Below, in pieces: positions 54,083-63,335 of a stretch of DNA of 64,000 nucleotides. Source of the DNA: Polyangium jinanense. GTDB taxonomy: Bacteria; Myxococcota; Polyangia; Polyangiales; Polyangiaceae. Position 1 is the first letter of the stretch; each line of letters begins with the position of its first letter. Where the stretch lies: contig NZ_JAGTJJ010000002.1 of NCBI RefSeq assembly GCF_028435365.1, positions 982,730 through 1,046,729 of the forward strand, in the 5' to 3' direction. The translations under genes and the position numbers were made by a program. A model generated the notes under the pieces. That model saw only the letters and a program-made list of their open reading frames with translations, did not search any database and had not been told where the DNA came from.

Positions 54083-55369
54083 TCACGGCTCCAGGCGGAA
54101 AAAAGCTCCTTCGCTCGCCGCGCGCGCCACGTCGCCCCAGGTCGCGTGGCTCGAAAGGGGCGCGCCGTTCGGGGCCATCCGCAGCTTGCTCCAGCAGCAG
54201 CGACGTCGTAGCGCGATCTCGCCGAGCGTCACCGTGGAGACGCTTCGCTCGGGGTGGGCGCCGAGGATCGCGACGTGCCCCCGGTAATCTTTTTGCACGA
54301 CCGAGAGGATGGGGAGTACGCGCGCCATCGGCGTATCCGCGGAGGCCGAGATCACCACGATCGGATCCACGACATCCCTTTGCTGGAGCTCTCGAAACAG
54401 CTTTCGTTTGTTCTCCAGGATCACCAGGAGCTCCGCGACTTCCGCCACGCGCCCGCCGTCGATCTGGATCCCCTCTGCGTCGATCGCCACCTCGGGCGCG
54501 TCGTCGCTCCCGTCGCAGTGCCCGGCGGGGGGAAGCGAGGTGGCCGCAGAATGGCTCCATTCGGAGCAATATCCATCGTGATCCGCCGGAAGCGGCAGCG
54601 GATGCCGCGCATCGTGGGCCATTCCCCGCGCTCCGGCCCATCCGGCGAGCCCGAATGCGAAGACCGCGGCGCCGATCGGCAGTATCCCTTCGGGGTCCCG
54701 CGCGACCGTGTCCTTGGCGCTGCGCCGCGAAACGGCAACGAGGACCCCGCTGCCCAGCGTCGCCAGCGCCAGGATGACCACGCGGGCAATCGACGAGACG
54801 TCTCGTCCCTCCCGCTGCAGATCGCGAATGCATTTGTTCCGATCTTCGACCGTGCCGCAGAACAGCCCGAGCTGGAGGTACGTCGTGTGGAAGTGGTAAG
54901 AAACGCCCACGCCCGTTGCGACGCCGAGCGCGCAGGCAAGGGCCGCCGCGATGGCGAAGGGCCGCAGCGCGCCCGCGCGTCGCGCGAGGAGGGCGAACGC
55001 CGCGCCCGAAAACCCTGCAATCGGTACGAGCGCGAGGCCGAAGACGCGCCACGCCGCGTGGATCTCCCCGAACGCGATTCCCCACGCCCATCCCATTTTT
55101 GCCGAGGGCAGCGTGGGCTCGACCCCGAGGGTCGAGGCGTGCGCCTCGGCGAGGACGCGCGATGTGGCGAAGGCGCCGAGTGCGAACGTCCCGAAGGTGA
55201 GGGCCATGATCACGCGCGTGGTCTTCGTGACGCCGCTCCGCCGCGCGAAGAGCGCTGCGACGACGAACGCGAGCGAGGCGAGGACCGAGACGGAGAGCGC
55301 CGCGACTGCGATCGGGCCGAAGGGCCTCGCGGCCAAGAGGTCCTGCAGATCCCACAGCGAGAGGAACAT
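54083..55369 (-). CDS. Polytopic membrane protein with soluble C-terminal domain
   Basis: A 428-residue protein, not recognised. Residues 1-260 have six or seven hydrophobic helices, for example PIAVAALSVSVLASLAFVVAAL and ALRPFAIAAALACALGVATGV. The C-terminal about 160 residues are soluble, with VAIDAEGIQIDGGRVAEVAELL and VVISASADTPMARVLPILSVVQ, a pattern like the ExbD/TolR periplasmic domain. An ATG at 55369 overlaps the stop of a 38-residue reading frame (TGATG). If the ExbD resemblance holds, it may be part of an energy-transducing or transport complex. Confidence 0.72.
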   Translation of the reverse strand: MFLSLWDLQDLLAARPFGPIAVAALSVSVLASLAFVVAALFARRSGVTKTTRVIMALTFGTFALGAFATSRVLAEAHASTLGVEPTLPSAKMGWAWGIAFGEIHAAWRVFGLALVPIAGFSGAAFALLARRAGALRPFAIAAALACALGVATGVGVSYHFHTTYLQLGLFCGTVEDRNKCIRDLQREGRDVSSIARVVILALATLGSGVLVAVSRRSAKDTVARDPEGILPIGAAVFAFGLAGWAGARGMAHDARHPLPLPADHDGYCSEWSHSAATSLPPAGHCDGSDDAPEVAIDAEGIQIDGGRVAEVAELLVILENKRKLFRELQQRDVVDPIVVISASADTPMARVLPILSVVQKDYRGHVAILGAHPERSVSTVTLGEIALRRRCCWSKLRMAPNGAPLSSHATWGDVARAASEGAFFRLEP

Positions 55370-55485
55370 CAACGCCACCCGAAGGAGGCCCAGAGCGCCT
55401 CGTAATCGGCGGCATCGAGCACGGCGAGGCACGCAAGGGCCACGCCCCAGAGGGCGAGCAGAGCGGGAGCGAGGTCGCGTTTCAT
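55369..55485 (-). CDS. 38-residue single-helix membrane peptide
   Basis: A short frame encoding MKRDLAPALLALWGVALACL followed by AVLDAADYEALWASFGWR. It has two basic residues, a hydrophobic helix and an aromatic end, a normal layout for a small membrane protein. Its TGA overlaps the ATG of the next gene as TGATG, and it lies on the same strand, so it probably is translated and coupled. No strong ribosome binding site is visible. Too short for a homology claim. Confidence 0.5.
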   Translation of the reverse strand: MKRDLAPALLALWGVALACLAVLDAADYEALWASFGWR

Positions 55486-55621
55486 GGTGGGTGGGACCCG
55501 GGGCGCCCGGGTGGATTGGGCCGGCCCTCTTCGGTCAGGCTAGCCGATGTCCGGGATCGTGTCCGGGCGCTTCGGTGGGGGTCTCCGTCAAACTGCGCAA
55601 AAAAGAGAACAGGAGACACCG

Positions 55622-56182
55622 ATGACTTCCCCCAGCCATTACCTCGTCATCGACCTCGAAGCGACATGCTCCGAGGACGGATCGATCCCGCGCGAGGAGA
55701 CCGAGATCATCGAGATCGGCGCCGTGCTCGTCGAGGCGGAGACCTTGAAGACCGTGCGCGAGATGCAGACGTTCGTGCGGCCGATTCGCCACCCGCGCCT
55801 CACGCCGTTCTGCACGAAACTCACCACCATCACGCAGGCCGACGTCGACGCCGCGCCGCGTTTCCCTGCGGCCATGGGAAAACTTCGCGATTTCCTCGGC
55901 CGCGACGCCGCCCTTTTCTGCTCGTGGGGCAACTACGATCGCAATCAGCTCGAGCGCGACGCGCGTCGCCATGGCATTCGCCTCCCGCTCGGCAAGGACC
56001 ACTGGAACCTCAAGGCGGCCTTCGCGCGAAGGCACAACGATGGCCGCGAAATCGGCGTCGGCCAGGCGCTCCGCAAGCTCGGCCTCTCGTTTCAGGGCAC
56101 GCACCACCGCGGCATCGACGATGCGCGAAACATCGCGCGGATCCTGCCATACGTGCTCCGGGACGCAAAAGAACGCGCTTGA
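55622..56182 (+). CDS. DEDDh 3'-5' exonuclease (ERI1/KapD-like)
   Basis: A 186-residue exonuclease. ExoI is DLEATC with Asp 11 and Glu 13, ExoII is SWGNYDRNQL with its Asp, and ExoIII is HHRGIDDARN with His and Asp, giving the complete DEDDh set. The spacing fits the ERI1/KapD branch (ETEIIEIGAVLVEAETL, then FVRPIRHPRLTPFC). AGGAGACACCG precedes the ATG at 55622. The substrate is RNA or DNA 3' ends; its precise role is unknown. Confidence 0.92.
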   Translation: MTSPSHYLVIDLEATCSEDGSIPREETEIIEIGAVLVEAETLKTVREMQTFVRPIRHPRLTPFCTKLTTITQADVDAAPRFPAAMGKLRDFLGRDAALFCSWGNYDRNQLERDARRHGIRLPLGKDHWNLKAAFARRHNDGREIGVGQALRKLGLSFQGTHHRGIDDARNIARILPYVLRDAKERA

Positions 56183-56224
56183 CACGCGCCGCTCCATGGC
56201 ATCCTCTTTCATGCTGCGCGCGGC

Positions 56225-57481
56225 ATGAAACCCATCGACGTCGGCATCATCGGCTGCGGCACCGCGGGGAGCGCCGCGGCCCTTTTTCTCTCGCGGGCGG
56301 GGCATCGGGTCACGGTCTACGAACGCGTGCCCGATCCGGGCCCCGTCGGCGCCGGCGTCATGCTCCAGCCCACGGGGCAAGCCGTCCTCGGCGTGCTCGG
56401 CCTGCGCGACGCCGTGCTCGCCCGCTGCACGCCCATCACCCGCATGATCTGCCGCACGGCCGGCGGACGGCAGCTTTTCGATCTTCGTTATGGCGACATC
56501 CCCGGCGATCGCGTCGGGTATGGCCTCCACCGCGGCTTGCTCTTCGAGCACCTCTTTCGCGCCGTGCGCGCCGCGAACGTGACCTTACGCCTCGGGGTGA
56601 CGGTCGAAAACCTGGAGAATGCCGGCAAAGGCCGCGGATTGTATTTCCTCACGCCCGAGGGCGAGCGCCTCGGGCCGCACGCGGTTTGCGTCGTCGCCGA
56701 CGGCGCGCGCTCGCAACTCCGCGACGATACCTGCATTGGCAAGCGTATTCGACCCTATCCGTGGGGCGCGTTGTGGTTCGTCGGGGAGGACCCGGGCGGA
56801 ACGTTCCGGGGCGAGCTCAGGCAGGTCGTGCGCGGGACCGGGCGCATGGTGGGCCTGTTGCCGACGGGATTCGGCCCGGGCGAAGGGCCGACCACGGACA
56901 AGATCAGCCTTTTTTATAGCCTCCCGGCCGCCGGGCTCGACGCGTGGCGCGCCGCCGGGCTCGACGCCTGGAAGCGCGAGGTACGCGCGCTCGCGCCGGC
57001 CGCGGAGCCGGTGCTCGATCAGATCCATTCCGCCGACGAGGTCCTCTTCGCGCGATATCACGACGTCTCGATGTATCCGTGGAACGACGACCGCGTCGTG
57101 TACCTCGGCGACGCGGCGCACGCGATGAGCCCGCAGCTCGGCCAGGGGGCGAACCTCGCGCTCTGGGACGCGATGGTCCTCGCGGAGGAGCTCGCAGCGC
57201 ACGAATCCTTGCCCATCGCGCTCGACGCGTATTCGCGCGCCCGCCGCTCCCACCTCGACTATTACCAGTTCGTCACGCGCTGGCTCACGCCGTTCTTCCA
57301 GAGCGACCTCGCGCCGCTCGGCTGGCTGCGCGATTTCGGGTTTCCCATCGCCACGGCCATGCCATTCGTCCGCCGCCTGATGGTGCGCAGCATGTGCGGG
57401 ATCGCGCAGGGAATCGGGATCGACGCGCCGATCGCGCTACCGGCGCCCGATCCCCTGCCGCGGCTCGGCGCTACCGCCTGA
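56225..57481 (+). CDS. FAD-dependent monooxygenase (PHBH fold)
   Basis: A 418-residue flavoprotein hydroxylase. The FAD/NADPH motif IGCGTAGSAAALFLSRAGHRVTV is near the N-terminus (GxGxxG at 9-14), VVADGARSQLR is the DG motif, and YLGDAAHAMSPQLGQGANLAL is the GD motif of the family. It would hydroxylate an aromatic or related substrate. The C-terminal 60 residues are helical and do not add a recognised domain. It starts 42 bases after the exonuclease gene and may be co-transcribed; the two share no obvious pathway. Confidence 0.9.
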   Translation: MKPIDVGIIGCGTAGSAAALFLSRAGHRVTVYERVPDPGPVGAGVMLQPTGQAVLGVLGLRDAVLARCTPITRMICRTAGGRQLFDLRYGDIPGDRVGYGLHRGLLFEHLFRAVRAANVTLRLGVTVENLENAGKGRGLYFLTPEGERLGPHAVCVVADGARSQLRDDTCIGKRIRPYPWGALWFVGEDPGGTFRGELRQVVRGTGRMVGLLPTGFGPGEGPTTDKISLFYSLPAAGLDAWRAAGLDAWKREVRALAPAAEPVLDQIHSADEVLFARYHDVSMYPWNDDRVVYLGDAAHAMSPQLGQGANLALWDAMVLAEELAAHESLPIALDAYSRARRSHLDYYQFVTRWLTPFFQSDLAPLGWLRDFGFPIATAMPFVRRLMVRSMCGIAQGIGIDAPIALPAPDPLPRLGATA

Positions 57482-57484
57482 CGA

Positions 57485-59434
57485 TCACTTCGGCGAGTCG
57501 ATCACCGCCACCGTCCACTGCGGGCTCACGTATTGCGCCGTGAGGCTCTGGCCCGGGATCCAGAACGCCGGCTGGCTCGGATCCTCCGTCCCCGCCGCGA
57601 GTTTTTCCCGGTTCAGCGCGGTGATCCAGAGCTGCTTGCATTGCTTCTGCCCCTGCACGAGCGAGCACGTGCTGTTCTGCGGCGTCAGCTTGTGCCCATA
57701 CGGCCGCTCCGACGCATACGCCAACCAAACCCATTTCTTCCCGACCGTCGGCGCCCATTGCGACCACGTGCTGCTCCAGACCTGGTCCGGGCCGTTTGAC
57801 GCGCCGCGCTTCAGCTCGAGCACGGTCTTGTCGCTCCGCCGCACGAGCGCGATGCGGCCCGACAGGTTGATCAGTGATTGTTGCGTCTTGATCGACCACC
57901 ACCCGTTCGCCCGCGTGAACGAGACGACCGAGCCGTCGGGCGAGATGCTCGGCAGCACGTTGTTTTCGCCGCTATCCGGGTTCGTCCCCGCGGCCGGGGG
58001 CGCGGCCACGAGCACCTCCGGCGTGCCGAACTGGAACGACCCATCGGCCATGTATTGCACGGACATCTGCACGATCGATCCGAGCACCGTGTCGTCGCCG
58101 AGGAGGCGCACGTAATTCGAGTTGCTGTCGTATGCCGTGAATACCACGAAATCGCCGCCCGGCGACCAATCCGGCATCAGCGTCGCGTGCCCCACGGCGG
58201 TCGGCAGCTCTCCGATGGCCTCGGCGAGGTTGTTCGGGATCGGCTCGTTCGTGTCCGGATTGACGAGCAAGAGCCGCACCGTGCCCGGCGTGTTTTGCGG
58301 GACGTTGTCCGGCGCCGTGAAGAGCATCGCGGGCCGCGTCTTTTCTTCGAGCGGATTGAACGCGGCGTACGTCCCGCGGACGGCGGGGCTCGGCGTGATG
58401 GTGGATGCATAAAGCTTCTGGGCCTCGTCGTAGGAGAGCGCGCCGAAATTGAAATTGCCGCCGTCGAAGCTGTACGCGAAGCGCTTGCCGTCGCGCGAGA
58501 TGCGGTGGCAGCCGGAGCAGGGCTGACCGGGCGAGAGCGCGGGGCTGTTCGTCGGCAGTGGCACGTCCGTGCCCTTGATGATGTCGAGCACGCGGAAGCT
58601 GCCCGTCGACGATTGCCACACGTAAATCGCGCTCTCGTCGATCCCATCGGACGCGACCGTGAGCGAGCGCGGGCTGCCGGCGCGGACCATGCCCGATCCG
58701 AGCCCATCGACCGCGAGGTTCACCGCGACGTCCGGGCTCGACTGCGCGATCTTCGTCCAGACATCGGCGGGGAAGGCGAGCTCGCGCCCGGTCGTGTAAA
58801 GCGTGACGTCGAGGATGTCGGGGCTCGTGATGCGGACGCGATACACGCTGCTATCGCCGCCCGGCGTCCATTGCGCCTCGATCGGCGGCAGGTTTGCCGG
58901 CAGCACGACGCCGTCCTCGGGGTATTCGAAGGCCGGGGCATTCGCGGGATCCGGATCGGCCGTGGCGGCGTCGAAAGCGGCCTTCGTCGAGGCATCCGTG
59001 CCCGGGAGGAAGACGTCGCCGCGGAGCGTCAGCGTGAGCGACGCTTCGGCCGTCACGCCATCGTACGTCGCGAAGACCTTCGATTTGCCGCCGAGACCTT
59101 TGACGGACACGCTGCCGCCCACGACGTCCGCGAGCGCGGGGTTTCCCACGAACCATTCGACCTCGCTCGTGACGTCGACTTCGGGCTCGCCTTCACGCTT
59201 CGCATAAGCGCGGTGCGGGATGGCTGGCGCCGTGCCCGAGAGGTCGAGCGTGACGGTGGTCGCGGGCGGATCGATGCGGAGCGACACGGCCGCGGGCGCG
59301 TCCGGGCCCGCGTCTTCGTTCGCGCCGCCGGGCCCGGTGCCGGTGCCCTGCGTATCGGAGCAAGCGGATGCAGCCGCGCCGAGGACGGCGAGGCCGAGGG
59401 CGAAGAGGAAAAGGTGTCTTTGGCGAGGTCGCAT
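57485..59434 (-). CDS. TolB/PD40-like propeller lipoprotein with a c-type heme motif
   Basis: A 649-residue lipoprotein with lipobox ASAC. Residues about 45-135 are an Ig-like domain (VSLRIDPPATTVTLDLSG). The rest is rich in propeller units of TolB/PD40 kind (ATLMPDWSPGGDFVVFTAYD, LPSISPDGSVVSFTRANGW). A single CSGCH near residue 320 (PGQPCSGCHRISRDGKRFAY) is a c-type heme attachment motif placed next to a propeller blade, as in some periplasmic PD40 proteins. It lies divergent from the lytic transglycosylase gene. Confidence 0.85.
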   Translation of the reverse strand: MRPRQRHLFLFALGLAVLGAAASACSDTQGTGTGPGGANEDAGPDAPAAVSLRIDPPATTVTLDLSGTAPAIPHRAYAKREGEPEVDVTSEVEWFVGNPALADVVGGSVSVKGLGGKSKVFATYDGVTAEASLTLTLRGDVFLPGTDASTKAAFDAATADPDPANAPAFEYPEDGVVLPANLPPIEAQWTPGGDSSVYRVRITSPDILDVTLYTTGRELAFPADVWTKIAQSSPDVAVNLAVDGLGSGMVRAGSPRSLTVASDGIDESAIYVWQSSTGSFRVLDIIKGTDVPLPTNSPALSPGQPCSGCHRISRDGKRFAYSFDGGNFNFGALSYDEAQKLYASTITPSPAVRGTYAAFNPLEEKTRPAMLFTAPDNVPQNTPGTVRLLLVNPDTNEPIPNNLAEAIGELPTAVGHATLMPDWSPGGDFVVFTAYDSNSNYVRLLGDDTVLGSIVQMSVQYMADGSFQFGTPEVLVAAPPAAGTNPDSGENNVLPSISPDGSVVSFTRANGWWSIKTQQSLINLSGRIALVRRSDKTVLELKRGASNGPDQVWSSTWSQWAPTVGKKWVWLAYASERPYGHKLTPQNSTCSLVQGQKQCKQLWITALNREKLAAGTEDPSQPAFWIPGQSLTAQYVSPQWTVAVIDSPK

Positions 59435-59547
59435 GCTGCGAGGATACACGAGATCCGAAGGCGCGCGGGGCTCGTCGCAACATTCTTGGCCCGTTCGCGG
59501 CGCTCGTGCCACTCACCTCGGACCCTGTCACAGCGGAAGGAAGAGCC

Positions 59548-60270
59548 TTGATTCGACCCATCGCCGTCCTCGTCGCAGGCATGCTCCTTTCGAGGCCGGG
59601 GATGCCGAAGGACGAGGCGAATCGTTATGCCCGGGTCCTCGCCGAGGTTGCGGCGGCGCGTGGCTTCGATCCACTCATCGCCGTGGCCATCGTGCATTTC
59701 GAGACGCAGTGGCGCCCCACGCTCGTCTCGGCCGACGGAGAAGATTATGGCCTCGGGCAGGTGCGCGCGCGGTTCGCGGGCGCCTGCCGCGACGACGCCG
59801 ATCCCGTGAACGCGCCGAGCGAGGCGTGCCAGCGCGTGAAGGATTCGCTGCTCGACGGCGCGACGAACCTCAGGCGCATGGGCGGGATCATCGCGGCCAA
59901 CATGGAATTCTGCAAGGTGAGGACCGGCAGCGCGAAGACCGAGCGCTGGCTCTCGGGCTATCAGGGGTATGGCGATCCCGAGCGCGGCCGATTCTGCGAG
60001 CCGGGCGAAAAAACGCGTATCGTGCTCGATTACTACAAGGATCTCGTCGCGAAGCTCGCGCCGCCTCCGAAGCCCGCGCCGAAGCCGAAGGCCACGCGTC
60101 CACCGCCGCCGGACCACGGCGCGGAGCCCACGCGCGCGGCGCGGCCGCCGAGCCCGGATCGCGGCGCGAAGACGCAGGCGGCGAAGAAACACGAAACGAC
60201 GAAGAAAGCGCCACGCGCAAAGGCCGGCAAGGCGCACGCGACGCGGCCCTCGCAAAGGAAGACACGATGA
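59548..60270 (+). CDS. Lytic transglycosylase (SLT-like)
   Basis: A 240-residue exported muramidase. A TTG at 59548 is the best start because GGAAGGAAGAG lies right before it; the next in-frame ATG is at 59581. The N-terminus RPIAVLVAGMLLSRPG is a short signal or anchor. The catalytic Glu lies in VHFETQW, followed by the DYGLGQVR motif that matches GLMQI of the Slt family. The last 75 residues are a Pro/Lys/Ala-rich cell-wall or linker tail. Its stop overlaps the crotonase gene start by four bases (ATGA). Confidence 0.85.
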   Translation: MIRPIAVLVAGMLLSRPGMPKDEANRYARVLAEVAAARGFDPLIAVAIVHFETQWRPTLVSADGEDYGLGQVRARFAGACRDDADPVNAPSEACQRVKDSLLDGATNLRRMGGIIAANMEFCKVRTGSAKTERWLSGYQGYGDPERGRFCEPGEKTRIVLDYYKDLVAKLAPPPKPAPKPKATRPPPPDHGAEPTRAARPPSPDRGAKTQAAKKHETTKKAPRAKAGKAHATRPSQRKTR

Positions 60271-60974
60271 CCGAGATCATCAAGCTGTCGGGACCCGGGA
60301 AAAACGCGCTTTCGAGCGCCATGATGCGCCACGTCCTCGAAGGGCTCGACAAGGCCGCGGGCGCGCCGGTCCTGCTCACGGGGGAGGGAGATGCATTCTC
60401 CGCGGGGCTCGACTTGAAGGAGGTCCTCATGCTCGACCCCGGCGGCATGGTCGCATTCCTGCGCCTGCTCGAGCAGTGCATGACGACCCTTTATTTGTAT
60501 CCGGGGCCCACGATCGCCGCCGTCAACGGCCACGCCATCGCGGGCGGCTCGGTGCTCGCCGCTTGTTGCGACGTGCGTATCGCCACGAGCAAGCCCACGG
60601 CGAAGATCGGCCTCAACGAGACCGCGCTCGGCCTGCGTTTCCCGCCGCGGATTCTCGCCATCCTGAGGCGCCGCCTTCCGCCTCAGCACCTCGACGAGAT
60701 CCTCCTCGGCGCGGGCCTCTTCGCTCCCGAAAAAGCCCGGCTCCTCGGCCTCGTCGACGAGGTGGCCGACGACCCGTACGAGGTCGGGCTCGCGCGTCTC
60801 GCAGAGCTCGCAAAGCACCCCGCGGCGGTTTATGCGCAGACCAAGCAGGACCTGCGGGGAACGGCGGACAGCCTGTATCCTAATGCCGATCACCCCCGCG
60901 CCATCGACGGGATGCTCACCTCCTGGGATCCCGCCATCGTGCAAGCGAAGATCTTGGCCGCCCTCAAGCGCTGA
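60267..60974 (+). CDS. Enoyl-CoA hydratase/isomerase family protein
   Basis: A 235-residue crotonase-fold protein. The oxyanion-hole regions are DAFSAGLDLKEVL and VNGHAIAGGSVLAACCDVRIA. In the second half, the Glu of classical hydratases is at KIGLNETALGLRFPP, where a catalytic Glu appears in LNETALG. The N-terminus begins directly in the fold and the C-terminal trimerisation helix is short. It is translationally coupled to the lytic transglycosylase gene, an unusual pairing. The acyl substrate is unknown. Confidence 0.88.
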   Translation: MTEIIKLSGPGKNALSSAMMRHVLEGLDKAAGAPVLLTGEGDAFSAGLDLKEVLMLDPGGMVAFLRLLEQCMTTLYLYPGPTIAAVNGHAIAGGSVLAACCDVRIATSKPTAKIGLNETALGLRFPPRILAILRRRLPPQHLDEILLGAGLFAPEKARLLGLVDEVADDPYEVGLARLAELAKHPAAVYAQTKQDLRGTADSLYPNADHPRAIDGMLTSWDPAIVQAKILAALKR

Positions 60975-60983
60975 ACGCGCATT

Positions 60984-61361
60984 TCAAGGCGAGAGCCCGC
61001 CTGCCGAGGTCGCTTCGATCGAATCGGCGAGCGGGCACTTCTCCATTCCGATCTCCTTCGCCTTCGCGCGGATCATCTGCGCCTGCTCCTCGGGGCCCTT
61101 CACACTGACGAGCGTACGAAACTCGATTCCGTCAGGATTCTCGATGTGATCGGCGAGCCACGCCGTCCGTTGCTGCCCGATCGCCAGCGGATCCTCCTCC
61201 GCGGTGAGCCCGGCGCGCTGGTCGACCTCGCACATGAGCTTCACGGCGTCGGCGAAGGTTTGTCCGGTTTGCGTCGGGGCGGCGGGCTCTGGGGCTTGGG
61301 AGGCGCCGCAGCCCACGGCGAGGAAGATCGAGAACGAGGCGAGGAGCAGGGAACGTCGCAT
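60984..61361 (-). CDS. Small lipoprotein
   Basis: A 125-residue lipoprotein with signal peptide and lipobox AVGC. The mature part is helical with two cysteines (LMCEVDQRAGL, EKCPLADSI), ending in a Ser/Gly tail. The layout (TFADAVKLMCEVD, then EEQAQMIRAKAKEIGM) recurs in myxobacterial lipoproteins, but the family has no function I can name. It converges on the crotonase gene with nine bases between. Confidence 0.78.
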   Translation of the reverse strand: MRRSLLLASFSIFLAVGCGASQAPEPAAPTQTGQTFADAVKLMCEVDQRAGLTAEEDPLAIGQQRTAWLADHIENPDGIEFRTLVSVKGPEEQAQMIRAKAKEIGMEKCPLADSIEATSAGGLSP

Positions 61362-61398
61362 GCCGCATGGACACGGAAGGCCCTGCGGCTTTGGGTCC

Positions 61399-62550
61399 TC
61401 AGATCGCGGCCGTCGCCGCGGGGACGGACGTCGGGCGGACGGCCTTCTCCGGCTCCGCACGCTTGACCCCGCGGCGCATCGACGTCTTTCCGACCGCGAT
61501 GTCGACCATCTTCTTCACCCGCGAAAAGACGCTTTCCTGCACGTAGGGGATCCCGTACTTCTCGCAGAGCGCTTTCACCTTCGGCTGCACCTCCTGGTAT
61601 TTGCGCATCGGGATGTCCGGGAAGAGGTGGTGCTCGATCTGGTAATTGAGCCAGAGATGCGCGGAATCGACGAGATCGCCGCCCGTCTTGAAATTCGTCG
61701 AGCCGATCACTTGCCGCACGAAAAACTCCGCGCGCGAGGCCGGGCGATCGTCGAAGCGGTAGAGGTCGTCTCCGGTGTGGTTCGGACCGATGACACAGAA
61801 CGTGTGCACGTTCGTGACCATCTCGGCCATCAATGAATTGCAGAACGCGCTGAAGACGCCCCAGGGGCCGAGCGGGAGATAACAGAGCGGCAGGAGCCCG
61901 AAATGGACCGCCGCATAGGGGAGATAACATTTCAGCCAGAGCTCCCGCGTCATGCCCTCTTTCGACGGGGCCTCGCCATCCCGCTCGGCGTGGCGCGCGC
62001 GATACACCTCCAGCGTGCTCGGCGCATAATACGAGGCGCGCCAGGTGAGCGCGAGGAGCCCCATGAGCGCGTAACGCACCGGCATGGAATGTTCGCGCAG
62101 CCCCTCGGTGTTGCGCTCGACGAGGTCCCGATCGTCGAGCTCGCCCGTGTAGGAGTGGTGCAGGACGTTGTGCTCGTAAATCCACGCCTCCGGTAAAATC
62201 CAATCGCACCAGTCAAGAAACCGCCGCTTTCCGCGCGCGAAGACCTTGCTCGTGTAACGCGCGGGCACGCCCGGCACCTTGTCGTAACCGCGGTGACCAA
62301 TGTGATGCATGAGGATCCACCGCGTCGAGCGGCCGAGGCCGAGGAGCAATGCGCTCGCGGGGTTCGGCGCGAGGCCGGCGCCGAGCAAGCCGAGCGCGGT
62401 GCAGGTGCGCCCCCAGCGCTCGAGCTTGTAGAGGTGCCGTAGATCGTCCTCTCCGAGCGCGTCGTCGATCTCGCGCCGCAAGGCCTTGATGTCCGCGTGA
62501 AATGCTTCGAGGTCGATCTTGGAGAGGTCGAAAGGAAGGGGCTTTTGCAT
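61399..62550 (-). CDS. Membrane fatty acid desaturase
   Basis: A 383-residue integral membrane enzyme. Three histidine boxes that bind the di-iron centre are present: HHIGH (82-86), HNVLHH, and QIEHHLFP. The QIEHH form is characteristic of front-end and some acyl-lipid desaturases of the FADS family. Hydrophobic helices lie between the boxes ([31 protein letters not shown]). It needs an electron donor, since no fused cytochrome b5 is seen. The ATG at 62550 is divergent from the exported His-rich protein, with 65 bp between. Confidence 0.93.
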   Translation of the reverse strand: MQKPLPFDLSKIDLEAFHADIKALRREIDDALGEDDLRHLYKLERWGRTCTALGLLGAGLAPNPASALLLGLGRSTRWILMHHIGHRGYDKVPGVPARYTSKVFARGKRRFLDWCDWILPEAWIYEHNVLHHSYTGELDDRDLVERNTEGLREHSMPVRYALMGLLALTWRASYYAPSTLEVYRARHAERDGEAPSKEGMTRELWLKCYLPYAAVHFGLLPLCYLPLGPWGVFSAFCNSLMAEMVTNVHTFCVIGPNHTGDDLYRFDDRPASRAEFFVRQVIGSTNFKTGGDLVDSAHLWLNYQIEHHLFPDIPMRKYQEVQPKVKALCEKYGIPYVQESVFSRVKKMVDIAVGKTSMRRGVKRAEPEKAVRPTSVPAATAAI

Positions 62551-62615
62551 GGCGTCGGGCGACTCGCTGTAGCATCCTTCCCTCCGGACGGAAAGCGCCG
62601 TAAGCTCGCGCGGCG

Positions 62616-63266
62616 ATGAAGCGGAGAGGCGTGCTGAAGGCCGGCGTGGCGCTCGCGGTGACCCCACTTTCGTTTTTGCGCGAGGGGCACGCTTGTGACG
62701 GGCACGGCAACTGGGAGACGTCGCCGCCGCCCGAGAAAACGGCCGAGAAAGCGCCCGTCTGCGAGCGGCTCGTCGCGCGGATCGGGCGAAACCACGGGCA
62801 CGCCTTCACGATCACCATCGCCGACGTGCTCGCGGGCGTCGACAAAACGTTCGACCTCACAGGGACGTCCGGCCACCGGCACACGATCACGGTCACCGCT
62901 GCCGATTTCAAAAAAATCGGCGCGGGGCAAATCGTGCGGCTCGCGTCGACCCGCGAGGGCGGGCACATCCACAGGCTCTTCCTCGAATGCGCGCCAGCGG
63001 TGGATCCGCCCGAGCGCGTGAATGCCTGCGAAATCGAGGTGGCCGGCAAGGACGAGCACGAGTTCGTCCTTCCGGACGCGCACGTCAAGGCGAAGGTCGA
63101 GCGGACCTACAACATCCAGGGCCTCGCGGGGCATGAGCATTCGGTGACGGTCACCGCCGCCGATTTCGAGGATCTGCTGCGCGGCAAGCAGGTGAAGATC
63201 CCGAGCTCGCGCGGGACCGACGGGCATAACCACCTCGTGTTCATCCGCTACCCTCGGAAGGCCTGA
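62616..63266 (+). CDS. Exported duplicated histidine-rich protein (Tat-type signal)
   Basis: A 216-residue protein. The N-terminus [15 protein letters not shown] has a twin-arginine-like signal. The mature part is two similar halves, about residues 55-125 and 140-210: [37 protein letters not shown] against [39 protein letters not shown], each followed by a basic/His loop ([20 protein letters not shown]). Each half has five or six His, so metal binding is likely. Not recognised as a known family. Confidence 0.75.
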   Translation: MKRRGVLKAGVALAVTPLSFLREGHACDGHGNWETSPPPEKTAEKAPVCERLVARIGRNHGHAFTITIADVLAGVDKTFDLTGTSGHRHTITVTAADFKKIGAGQIVRLASTREGGHIHRLFLECAPAVDPPERVNACEIEVAGKDEHEFVLPDAHVKAKVERTYNIQGLAGHEHSVTVTAADFEDLLRGKQVKIPSSRGTDGHNHLVFIRYPRKA

Positions 63267-63335
63267 TCAAAAGGTTCGCACCCGGTCGGGAATGGCGGCG
63301 TCGGGCAGGGCGTACCGAGGGCCCAGGACCTCGCC

